Below, in pieces: positions 1 through 6,928 of a stretch of 14,007 nt of DNA; positions within the stretch are counted from its first letter, which is position 1; each line of letters begins with the position of its first letter. Position numbers and translations under genes: made by a program. The stretch is from JAFGSZ01 sp964492185 (GTDB taxonomy: Bacteria; Bacteroidota; Bacteroidia; Bacteroidales; UBA10428), in contig CAZBJH010000093.1 in the NCBI GenBank assembly GCA_964492185.1, positions 1 through 14,007 of the forward strand, read 5' to 3'. Below the pieces are notes generated by a model that made no database searches, had not been told where the DNA came from, and saw only the letters and a list, made by a program, of their open reading frames with translations.

Positions 1-45
1 ACAGAAGAATATCTTAAATTAATGCAGAATTCAACGCCAAATTAA
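1..45 (+). CDS. possible C-terminal end of an upstream gene (partial)
   Basis: Frame 1 is open from the window edge and ends with TAA at 43-45, giving TEEYLKLMQNSTPN. The other two forward frames stop within the first 22 bases. The stop lies 22 bases before the GH105 start, a spacing that would suit an upstream member of the same operon. Fourteen residues are too few to recognise a family, so this is only a plausible gene tail. Confidence 0.3.
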   Translation, partial: TEEYLKLMQNSTPN

Positions 46-67
46 ACTAGAGCCAATATATATTCGA

Positions 68-1318
68 ATGAGAAAATTTATTATTGCCGTAGCTCTTCTG
101 GGGTGTATATTTGTTTTAAATGCCCGGGAGAAAACGATTGACGAGCTGGTTGTACGCCGGATTGCCGACAGGATCCTGGAAGAAACAAAACATGGATTCA
201 TCAGCTGGCCGGGACGCGAGTTTTACAGCAAAGCTGAAGATATTCCCGAAGATGTTTTTGTAAGGTATGCCAGTGAGTATATAGACTGGCATTATGTCAA
301 CGGGGTGATCAATATAGCAATGGTCGACCTGGGCGAATACCTGGATGAGCAGAAATATGTCAATCATGCTATTAACATGATCAACCTGGGATTGGATAAT
401 TACAGGGTTTTTGAAGAACGGTATGATGAGGAAATGCCAGGGTACGGGTATCCTTACAGTCAGCTGATAAGGATGAGGGAGTTGGATGATTGCGGGGCTA
501 TCGGGGCCAGTGCTGTTGAGGTATATAAGCGAACAAAGGATAAACAGGTAAGAGATTATCTTGAGAAGGTGTCCGATCATATTCTGGAGAAACAGGATCG
601 TTTGGATGACCTTACGCTTGTCCGCAAATTTCCTCATGAAATGACACTTTGGGCTGATGATTTGTATATGAGTGTTCCATACCTGGCACGTATGGGTGAC
701 CTTACCGGTGAGATAAAATATTTTGGGGATGCTGTCACCCAGGTGTTGAATTTTTATGATTACCTGTGGAATGAGGATAAAGGATTGTATTACCATGCTT
801 ATTATGCCGATCTGGAGCGAAACGGCGTGGCACACTGGGGTCGCTGCAACGGCTGGGTTATGATGGCAAACGTACATCTTATGAACCTGTTGCCGGAAGA
901 TCATCCCGGGAGGGAGGATATACGGTCCAAGCTTGAGAAACATATCCTTGGTATAGCAAAATATCAGAACGGGAATGGTTTGTGGCATCAGTTGCTTGAT
1001 AAAAGCGATTCGTATGAGGAATCCTCCTGTACGTCTATGTTTGTGTATTCCATTGCCCGTGCGGTAAATATGGGCTGGATTGATAAAAGGTATTCATCTG
1101 TTGCCCTGACCGGTTGGGAAGGACTGAAGGAACATATGATCACACACGACGGCCGGCTGAAAAATGTTTGCGTGGGAACAGGTATACAGGATAACCTGGT
1201 GTTCTATTATAACCGTCCTGCCCGCCTGAACGAAGCCCATGGCCTGGGAGCCGTGATCGAAGCCGGGATCGAAATATTGCGGCTTAAAGAAGAAACAGCA
1301 TCAGATGGGGAGAGGTGA
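68..1318 (+). CDS. GH105-type unsaturated uronyl (rhamnogalacturonyl) hydrolase
   Basis: This 416-residue protein fits the GH105 family (YteR/YesR type), which removes a 4,5-unsaturated uronic acid from the non-reducing end of oligosaccharides left by a polysaccharide lyase. Residues 1-19 form a hydrophobic signal peptide, so the mature enzyme is probably periplasmic. The family's alpha/alpha-barrel signatures appear in order: LDDCGAIGAS at 139-148, whose Asp pair contains the likely catalytic acid; WADDLYMSVPYLARMG at 195-210; WGRCNGW at 257-263 (usually WGR-x-NGW); GLWHQLLD at 304-311; and SYEESSCTSMF at 315-325. Length is in the normal range for the family. The GH39-like gene follows 110 bases later on the same strand, which suggests co-transcription. 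The polymer is not identifiable from this gene alone; rhamnogalacturonan and ulvan fragments are both possible. The 290-residue frame on the opposite strand is a shadow. Confidence 0.88.
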   Translation: MRKFIIAVALLGCIFVLNAREKTIDELVVRRIADRILEETKHGFISWPGREFYSKAEDIPEDVFVRYASEYIDWHYVNGVINIAMVDLGEYLDEQKYVNHAINMINLGLDNYRVFEERYDEEMPGYGYPYSQLIRMRELDDCGAIGASAVEVYKRTKDKQVRDYLEKVSDHILEKQDRLDDLTLVRKFPHEMTLWADDLYMSVPYLARMGDLTGEIKYFGDAVTQVLNFYDYLWNEDKGLYYHAYYADLERNGVAHWGRCNGWVMMANVHLMNLLPEDHPGREDIRSKLEKHILGIAKYQNGNGLWHQLLDKSDSYEESSCTSMFVYSIARAVNMGWIDKRYSSVALTGWEGLKEHMITHDGRLKNVCVGTGIQDNLVFYYNRPARLNEAHGLGAVIEAGIEILRLKEETASDGER

Positions 1319-1428
1319 TCTGCGAATGTTCATATAAGCCGGATATCAAAATTCCCGGCCAGACACTGAGTATTTAACCGGAGTGCGTCAATAAACTCTT
1401 AATGGTCAAACATATAAAAACATATATT

Positions 1429-3135
1429 ATGAAAACAAGGCATTACCTTACGGTTATAATTATTATTCTGATCATTGTCTCCTGCAAAAGGAAGACAGGT
1501 GATAAGGAATCGTTGGTTAACCTGCAGGTTGATCTGGCTCAAACAACAGGATCAATGGACCAGGTATGGTCATGGTTCGGGTACGATGAACCGAATTACA
1601 CATATATGGAGAACGGTAAGAAGCTATTGTCTGAAATAGCTGATTTTAGTCCGGTACCCGTCTATGTGCGTGCACACAATCTGCTGAATACAGGAGATGG
1701 CACTCCTGCACTTAAGTGGGGATCGACCAATGCCTATACTGAAGATGAAAATGGTGATCCTGTGTATGACTGGACAATTATTGACAGTATTTTTGACACT
1801 TATATCGAACGGGGAATGAAGCCTTTGGTTGAGATCGGGTTTATGCCCAAAGCTCTTTCGGTAAACTCTGAACCATATAAGCATAACTGGAAACCGGGGG
1901 CTGAATACGGGGAGATCTATACCGGCTGGGCTTATCCGCCGTCAGATTATGAAAAGTGGGCCGGACTGGTTAATAACTGGGTGAAGCATTCGATCGACCG
2001 TTACGGAAAAGAGGAAGTGGAAAGTTGGTACTGGGAAGCATGGAATGAGCCTAATATCGGATACTGGCAGGGAACAACGGAAGAGTTCCTGAAATTGTAT
2101 GATTATACTGCCCATGCAGTGAAGAGTGCACTGCCGACAGCCATGTTCGGGGGTCCGCACAGTACAGGCCCTTCATGGGATGAGGCAGCGGACTTTTTAA
2201 TTACTTTTCTTGACCATGTTTCAACAGGTACGAATTACGTTACCGGTGAAACCGGATCACCACTTGATTTTATTGCTTTTCATGCCAAAGGCAGTTCAGA
2301 ACTTGTTGACGGGATCATACAGATGAACCTGGGAACACAGCTTCGTGATATATCGCGGGGATTTGAGATCGTGTCGTCATATCCTGAGTTTCGCAAACTG
2401 CCTGTTATTATTGGCGAGTCCGATCCTGAAGGTTGCGCTGCCTGCTCTGTTGAGGATTATCCCGAGAATGCTTACCGCAACGGAACTATGTATTCAAGTT
2501 ATACGGCAGCTGCTTTTGCACGGAAATACAGGTTGGCTGATACCTTTGACATCAATCTGAAAGGAGCTGTTACCTGGGCATTTCAGTTTGAAGACCAGCC
2601 ATGGTTTAACGGTTACCGGAGCCTTGCTACAAACGGGATTGCCAAGCCTGTTCTGAACGTGTTCCGTATGTTTGGCATGATGCAGGGTGACCGTGTTAAG
2701 GTTTCGGGTGATATTGCATATGATTATATTACGGTGCGTGATTCAAGCGTACGTGGTGAAGCACCGGATATCAACGCACTGGCTGCTGTCGATTCATCCG
2801 GAGCAACAATAATGGTATGGAATTATCATGATGTGGATATCACGGGAGCGGTTCACCGTGTTAACATGGATATCAAAGGTGTTCCTGCAGGGAAGGTAAA
2901 GATGTTGCATTACCGGGTTGACACCGAAAACAGTAATTCATACAATGCATGGATTGCAATGGGTTTTCCGCAGAAACCTTCAGCCAGTCAATATGCAGAA
3001 CTTGAAAAAGCATCTGAATTGCAATTATACCGCCAGCCTAAAGATATAGATGTGCAGGATGGAAAGGCAGAGATCAGTTTTTTACTGCCCAGGCAGGCAG
3101 TTTCCCTGGTGAAGCTGGAGTGGAAAACAGAGTGA
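1429..3135 (+). CDS. GH39-like glycoside hydrolase lipoprotein
   Basis: The gene encodes about 568 residues resembling clan GH-A enzymes of family GH39 (beta-xylosidase and relatives). From the ATG at 1429 the protein begins with a short basic, hydrophobic segment ending in IIVSC, a lipobox with Cys19, so it should be a membrane-anchored lipoprotein. This favours 1429 over the in-frame ATG at 1402, which would add nine residues before the signal. VEIGFMP near residue 134 matches the GH39 strand motif. WNEPN carries the likely acid/base Glu207, and IIGES carries the likely nucleophile Glu330; their spacing of about 120 residues suits GH39. A C-terminal beta-rich part follows from about residue 450. 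A GCAAC stretch just after the nucleophile is unusual for a periplasmic or surface enzyme. Together with the preceding GH105 gene it suggests degradation of a uronate polymer. Exact linkage specificity cannot be read from the sequence. Confidence 0.8.
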   Translation: MKTRHYLTVIIIILIIVSCKRKTGDKESLVNLQVDLAQTTGSMDQVWSWFGYDEPNYTYMENGKKLLSEIADFSPVPVYVRAHNLLNTGDGTPALKWGSTNAYTEDENGDPVYDWTIIDSIFDTYIERGMKPLVEIGFMPKALSVNSEPYKHNWKPGAEYGEIYTGWAYPPSDYEKWAGLVNNWVKHSIDRYGKEEVESWYWEAWNEPNIGYWQGTTEEFLKLYDYTAHAVKSALPTAMFGGPHSTGPSWDEAADFLITFLDHVSTGTNYVTGETGSPLDFIAFHAKGSSELVDGIIQMNLGTQLRDISRGFEIVSSYPEFRKLPVIIGESDPEGCAACSVEDYPENAYRNGTMYSSYTAAAFARKYRLADTFDINLKGAVTWAFQFEDQPWFNGYRSLATNGIAKPVLNVFRMFGMMQGDRVKVSGDIAYDYITVRDSSVRGEAPDINALAAVDSSGATIMVWNYHDVDITGAVHRVNMDIKGVPAGKVKMLHYRVDTENSNSYNAWIAMGFPQKPSASQYAELEKASELQLYRQPKDIDVQDGKAEISFLLPRQAVSLVKLEWKTE

Positions 3136-3147
3136 GTAAGTTTTCCG

Positions 3148-3897
3148 CTAAAACATCAGTTTTTCCTTAAGGCTTTTCATACCGTTTTTGCTGACCCTGA
3201 TGGTTGTGCCGTCTTTAAGCTTTGCAATATAGCTGTCTTTGGCATAGGGCTCGAGCTGAACTACCTGATCGATCTTTACAATGTATGATCGGTGAACCCT
3301 GATGAAGGTGTCAGGATCGAGGTGCGTTTCAAAAAATTTCATGGTTCCCTGTTTCAGGTGCTTTGATGTATCTGTATAAAGCATTACATAATCATCCTGC
3401 GCCTCAAGATAATTGACTTTTTCCATAGGGATGACCTTGATTTTTGAGCCTGTTTTGACAACAACACGTTCAAGTTTTTCAGTCAGCGGCTCATGCACCA
3501 TTTGTTCGATCTTCCTTCTGTTTTCTCCCTTCCGGGCCTGTATACGTCCAATTGCCTTTTCAACAGCCTCATGAAGCCGTGCTTTTGAGTAGGGTTTTAA
3601 AAGGTAATCGACTGCATTTAATTCAAAAGCTTTTATTGCATACTGATTAAACGCGGTGGTAAATATAACTTCCGGCTTTCTGTCGGCTACTTCCATCATC
3701 TCGAAACCATTAAGCTTGGGCATTTGTATATCAAGAAAAACAAGGTCGGGATCCAGATCATTTATAGCCTTTATACCTTCAAACCCGTTTTCGCATTCGG
3801 CTATTATTTTAATATCATTCCTGGTGCCCAGGTAATTTCTTATCAATTCCCTGGCAAGTTCTTCGTCTTCAACAATAATGGCATTAATGGGATTCAT
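3148..3897 (-). CDS. LytTR-family response regulator
   Basis: The protein of 249 residues has an N-terminal receiver domain (about 4-120) and a C-terminal LytTR DNA-binding domain (about 143-245). Receiver landmarks are the acidic cluster EDE at 10-12, the phospho-acceptor Asp56 in VFLDIQMP, Thr80/81 and Lys101 in LLKPY. LytTR landmarks include NYLEAQDDYV and FIRVHRSYIV. The ATG at 3897 is chosen over the longer frame (3951) because it begins MNPINAIIVEDE, the standard receiver start, and lies 13 bases after the kinase stop; the longer form would overlap the kinase. LytTR proteins bind pairs of 9-bp direct repeats about 12 bp apart, and a matching pair lies upstream of this operon at 5737-5766. 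Only 12 bases separate its stop from that of the convergent GH39-like gene. The target genes beyond its own operon are unknown. Confidence 0.93.
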   Translation of the reverse strand: MNPINAIIVEDEELARELIRNYLGTRNDIKIIAECENGFEGIKAINDLDPDLVFLDIQMPKLNGFEMMEVADRKPEVIFTTAFNQYAIKAFELNAVDYLLKPYSKARLHEAVEKAIGRIQARKGENRRKIEQMVHEPLTEKLERVVVKTGSKIKVIPMEKVNYLEAQDDYVMLYTDTSKHLKQGTMKFFETHLDPDTFIRVHRSYIVKIDQVVQLEPYAKDSYIAKLKDGTTIRVSKNGMKSLKEKLMF

Positions 3898-3910
3898 GGC
3901 TTTCTTATTT

Positions 3911-4969
3911 TTATTGTTCGTCAAACTGCGGAAAACGCAATGTAATCTCAAATGTATGGTCAGTTTTATTTATAAAAAACAGATCATCACGGGCGTACAT
4001 AATAAGCATTCGTTTATTGATATTTGAAATACCTATTCCTTCACCTTTTTTCATTACTGTTTCAGGATCAAAATCATTCAGCAGGGTGACTTCGAGCATC
4101 ATGTTTTTGCTTTTACATTCGATGGTGATGCTGGAAGTGCTTGTGCTTTCATATACACCGTATTTAATGGCATTCTCAATAAGAGGCTGCAGTATAAGTC
4201 CCGGAAGCTTTTGTTCAAGACATTTTTCATCAATGTTTTTATGGACTACCAGCCGTTTACCAAATCGTATTTTTTCAATATCAAGATACCTGCTGATATT
4301 TTGAAGCTCATCCTTCATGGATGTGAGCTGTTCCTGTGAATGCGACAGGGAATACCGCAAAAATTCCGAAAGTTTAATGACCATTTCCCGCGCACGTTCA
4401 GGACTGATAAGTGTGAGTGAACTGATGGAATTAAGGCTGTTGAATAAAAAGTGGGGGTTGATCTGTGATTTAAGTGAGTTAAGTTCGGATTCCTTAACCA
4501 AAGCTTTAAGTTCGGATTCCCTGGTAAGCTTTTCTTTAAAATTCTGATAATATATCATCAGGTAATACACCAGCACAATAAGAATGTAGAATAACACTCC
4601 CGTTCCGGCCCTGACTGGCAATGAGGCGCTGAGTTGTGCTATATAACGTGAATTGTCGGGAAAAGAAAGGCTCAGGATACTGTAGGATACCCATAACCAT
4701 AAGCCCACTGATATTATGCAGGCCATGATGTGGTATAACAGGAAGCTTATGATTTTTCCTTTTCTGGTGTTCTGAAAATAGACCGGAAACCATAAGCCCA
4801 AACCGATAACTGAGAAAAGAAAATTGAATACTATGCCTTCACTGATGGATATGCCCGCGGGGAAATTGTAAAAAACCATCAGTAATAAGATATGGATGGC
4901 CATAAGCAATACCCATACGATTGCATAGGTCAATAAATACTTCCGGTTGAGTATTACAGGGTTAAACAT
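3911..4969 (-). CDS. LytS-like membrane sensor histidine kinase
   Basis: This 352-residue kinase has four predicted membrane helices (roughly 12-34, 46-64, 74-98 and 122-141) and no large extracytoplasmic domain, so it may sense the membrane itself or a membrane partner. A coiled linker with two ESEL units (151-165) joins to the His_kinase domain. His173 in QINPHFLFNSLN is the predicted phosphorylation site. The ATP-binding domain shows LILQPLIENAIKYG (258-271, N-box Asn266) and GEGIGISN (309-316, G-box). This is the architecture of kinases that pair with LytTR regulators, and the regulator gene follows 13 bases later. Its start codon directly follows the stop of the LiaF-like gene (TAA then ATG), implying translational coupling. 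It is predicted to phosphorylate Asp56 of the neighbouring regulator; the signal is not known. Confidence 0.92.
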   Translation of the reverse strand: MFNPVILNRKYLLTYAIVWVLLMAIHILLLMVFYNFPAGISISEGIVFNFLFSVIGLGLWFPVYFQNTRKGKIISFLLYHIMACIISVGLWLWVSYSILSLSFPDNSRYIAQLSASLPVRAGTGVLFYILIVLVYYLMIYYQNFKEKLTRESELKALVKESELNSLKSQINPHFLFNSLNSISSLTLISPERAREMVIKLSEFLRYSLSHSQEQLTSMKDELQNISRYLDIEKIRFGKRLVVHKNIDEKCLEQKLPGLILQPLIENAIKYGVYESTSTSSITIECKSKNMMLEVTLLNDFDPETVMKKGEGIGISNINKRMLIMYARDDLFFINKTDHTFEITLRFPQFDEQ

Positions 4970-5671
4970 TTAAAAACTTTTAATCTCACCACCGCCGAAC
5001 AACACGAATCCTTTGATGATCAGTTGCTTGTCGCGGGTAAGCTCGGGATCTACCGGCATAGTACGGTGTTTGTCACTGAATCCGCCAAATACGGATGTTA
5101 CCTGTATCTTTATGTTCCATTCCTCAGGCACGATCAGCTTGGTTCCTCCGAATATGGCAAGCACATCGATATAATTCTTGCCCGGAGCCAGCTTTGATTT
5201 GCTCATATTAAAGTTCGACCCTCCGAAAATTGCCGTTATCCTTCCTCCTTTAAAATTCTGAGATGTAACTATCCGGTCCCCCCCTCCAAAAATTGCCGTA
5301 TCATCAATGATGTCTTCATTTTCCACGATCAGTTCATCCTGGTCATGGTCTATCTTCCTTCTGAATATCATAAGGATTCCTATAAGTATAAGTAGTGAAG
5401 GCCAGAACAGCTGCCAGAAATTTATGTCTATATCAATAAAATCACGCAGGTAGAATGCCCCGCCAACGGCAATGAGAATGATACCCGAGGATTTGTTTTC
5501 CTTACCAGCCAGCATGATCACACCAATACCTATGAGTATCATCTCCCAGCGGAAGAAATACCGTCTTATCTCATAGGAAAATACCCCGAAATTACTTGCC
5601 AGTAAGGCCAGTCCTATTATTATTATCAGAAATCCTATGAGTAATCGTTTCTCTTTCTTTTCGTGTTCCAT
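4970..5671 (-). CDS. LiaF-like membrane protein, probable modulator of the adjacent two-component system
   Basis: The protein has 233 residues from the ATG at 5671; an alternative ATG at 5701 adds ten residues. A charged N-terminus (MEHEKKEKR) is followed by about four membrane helices within the first 105 residues, resembling the LiaI/LiaF transmembrane region. The soluble C-terminal half contains five FGG repeats (AIFGGGD, AIFGGSN, AIFGGTK, SVFGGFS, VLFGGGE) spaced 21 to 30 residues, the repeated beta pattern of the LiaF-like C-terminal domain. In Firmicutes LiaF restrains the LiaS kinase in cell-envelope stress; the same role towards the adjoining LytS-type kinase is an inference from synteny. 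The 5671 start is preferred because a promoter-like box at 5705-5712 would place the transcript start close to or beyond 5701. It is the first gene of a tight three-gene operon. Confidence 0.82.
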   Translation of the reverse strand: MEHEKKEKRLLIGFLIIIIGLALLASNFGVFSYEIRRYFFRWEMILIGIGVIMLAGKENKSSGIILIAVGGAFYLRDFIDIDINFWQLFWPSLLILIGILMIFRRKIDHDQDELIVENEDIIDDTAIFGGGDRIVTSQNFKGGRITAIFGGSNFNMSKSKLAPGKNYIDVLAIFGGTKLIVPEEWNIKIQVTSVFGGFSDKHRTMPVDPELTRDKQLIIKGFVLFGGGEIKSF

Positions 5672-5704
5672 AATATGGATCTTAGTTGATTTGCATTTCA
5701 AATT

Positions 5705-5712
5705 TAAAAGTA
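5705..5712 (-). promoter_or_regulatory. candidate -7 box for the liaF-like operon
   Basis: Read on the minus strand the bases are TACTTTTA, matching the Bacteroidota -7 consensus TAnnTTTG except for the last base. No TTG-type -33 box is evident at the expected distance; instead the proximal LytTR-like repeat begins 24 bases upstream, which would suit an activator-dependent promoter. Transcription would begin near 5698, leaving a leader of about 27 bases before the ATG at 5671. The region is AT-rich, so chance matches are likely. Confidence 0.35.
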
Positions 5713-5736
5713 TGGATTTAATTATAAAATAAAAAT

Positions 5737-5766
5737 TCGGTAAAGCCTTTGTTATTATCGGTAAAC
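5737..5766 (-). promoter_or_regulatory. candidate LytTR operator: two TCGGTAAA direct repeats 21 bp apart
   Basis: The octamer TCGGTAAA occurs at 5737-5744 and again at 5758-5765, identical and 21 bases apart start to start, which is two helical turns. LytTR regulators such as AgrA bind 9-bp direct repeats with a 12-13-bp spacer, the same geometry. TCGGTAAAG agrees with about seven of nine positions of the AgrA consensus as I recall it; the second copy agrees with six. The site lies 66-94 bp upstream of the liaF-like start, fitting autoregulation of the operon. A role in the divergent hisF (start 5998) is less likely because of the distance. Confidence 0.5.
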
Positions 5767-5997
5767 AAGAATATGGCCCGGTTTATTTATGAGGGATAAT
5801 TTGATGCCACCGCTAAATATAAAGGTGACACGAGGCTGGTGGATTGTATTTCAGGGTGGAAGATATGAGGGTTAAATTTTTCGGGCGTGGTTTTGTAAAA
5901 CAGGTGTTTTATATTCAGGGTTTTTTCCTACATTTATACTACTATAATTTCAGGATGAAGAACGTAGTAATATATTTCGAAAATAAGGTCAGACAAT

Positions 5998-6762
5998 ATG
6001 AATGAACAAATTCGAATTATGCCCTGCCTGGATATGCAGAACGGACGGGTGGTCAAGGGTGTCCATTTTGTTAATATACGTGATGCGGGAGATCCGGTGG
6101 AATGTGCCAGAGCTTATTGCGAGTCGGGCGCTGATGAGATTGCCATGCTTGATATTACCGCGACCGTTGAAAACCGCGCGACAATGATCGATGTGGTCAG
6201 ACGGGTTGCCGGGGCAGTAACTATACCATTTACGGTTGGCGGCGGTATTTCAGATGTTAAATCGGCGGATGCTATTCTCGGGGCGGGAGCCGATAAGATA
6301 TCCACGAGCAGCGCGGCTTTCCGCGATCCGGATCTGATTGGGGAAATGGTTAAAGCCTTTGGGCCTGACAGGGTGACGGTTGCTATTGATGTGGATCGCA
6401 ATGACACCATGCCTTCAGGCTATGAGGTATATATAAACGGGGGAAGGACCCCTACAGGCACTGATGCCATCGAATGGGCCAGGCGTGTGGACGGGTATGG
6501 CGTGCCCGTGATCCTTCCAACAAGCAAAGCCGGTGACGGGGCGCAGACGGGCTATGACCTGCCTGTTATCCGGGCGATAAAGAGAGCTGTTAATGCTGAG
6601 GTTGTCGCGTCGGGCGGTGCAGGAAAATCAGAACATTTTAAGGAAGCAGCGGATGCAGGTGCAACTATTTTACTCGCGGCTTCAGTGTTCCACTTTGGCA
6701 TTATTAAGATACCGGATTTGAAGGACTACCTGAAAAACCAGGGATTGAGTGTGAAAGTATAA
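5998..6762 (+). CDS. hisF: imidazole glycerol phosphate synthase cyclase subunit HisF (divergent, isolated)
   Basis: The 254-residue (beta/alpha)8 barrel aligns along its whole length with HisF, which with HisH makes imidazole glycerol phosphate and AICAR from PRFAR and glutamine-derived ammonia in histidine synthesis. Catalytic Asp12 (PCLDMQNGRVVKG) and Asp131 (VAIDVDR) match D11 and D130 of the Thermotoga maritima enzyme. Phosphate-binding glycine motifs FTVGGGI and VASGGAGK, GADKIS and LAASVFHF are intact. The usual SIDRDGT loop reads SKAGDGA (176-182), keeping the conserved second Asp (D180) but not the first Asp and Arg. Of the ammonia-gate residues R5, E46, K99 and E167, the first three are kept (R6, E47, K100) but the fourth is Val171. 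A weak AAGG lies ten bases before the ATG. No hisH, hisA or other his gene is in the window, and the gene is visibly GC-richer than its neighbours. Assignment to HisF is strong; full activity with a HisH partner is inferred. Confidence 0.9.
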   Translation: MNEQIRIMPCLDMQNGRVVKGVHFVNIRDAGDPVECARAYCESGADEIAMLDITATVENRATMIDVVRRVAGAVTIPFTVGGGISDVKSADAILGAGADKISTSSAAFRDPDLIGEMVKAFGPDRVTVAIDVDRNDTMPSGYEVYINGGRTPTGTDAIEWARRVDGYGVPVILPTSKAGDGAQTGYDLPVIRAIKRAVNAEVVASGGAGKSEHFKEAADAGATILLAASVFHFGIIKIPDLKDYLKNQGLSVKV

Positions 6763-6782
6763 TAAAATAGTCAAAATGTTTA

Positions 6783-6800
6783 AACGGTCACGTGTCCGTT
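6783..6800. repeat. near-palindrome after hisF
   Basis: AACGG-T-CACGTG-T-CCGTT is a palindrome apart from one T/T pair, 21 bases after the hisF stop. It could fold as a small hairpin in the hisF transcript or bind a dimeric protein through the CACGTG core. No T-run follows, so it is not a standard intrinsic terminator. Confidence 0.4.
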
Positions 6801-6928
6801 CAGAAGGTTCGGGATCAGGGCGCGTGTTCATTCTGTTATGACGAAGTAATTTAAACTGGTAATTTTCAAACTTAGTGATGGTCCGGACGTAAAAAAAATC
6901 ATATATATAAATGATTATCCCTGAAAAC

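Larger units (their letters stand above)
5672..5997. other. divergent intergenic region between the liaF-like operon and hisF
   Basis: This stretch of 326 bases separates two divergently transcribed units. It contains the candidate LytTR repeats and -7 box described separately, and on the right a TACATTTA at 5929-5936 that weakly resembles a -7 box for hisF. A 16-codon frame starting at 5955 overlaps the hisF start. No RNA gene, strong hairpin or longer reading frame is seen. Confidence 0.6.

Noticed and set aside
116..988. 290-codon open frame on the minus strand
   Set aside because: It is entirely antisense to the GH105 gene, whose motifs are unambiguous, and its translation has no recognisable domain.
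5955..6005. histidine attenuator leader before hisF
   Set aside because: The short frame has no histidine codons and there is no terminator/antiterminator hairpin set.
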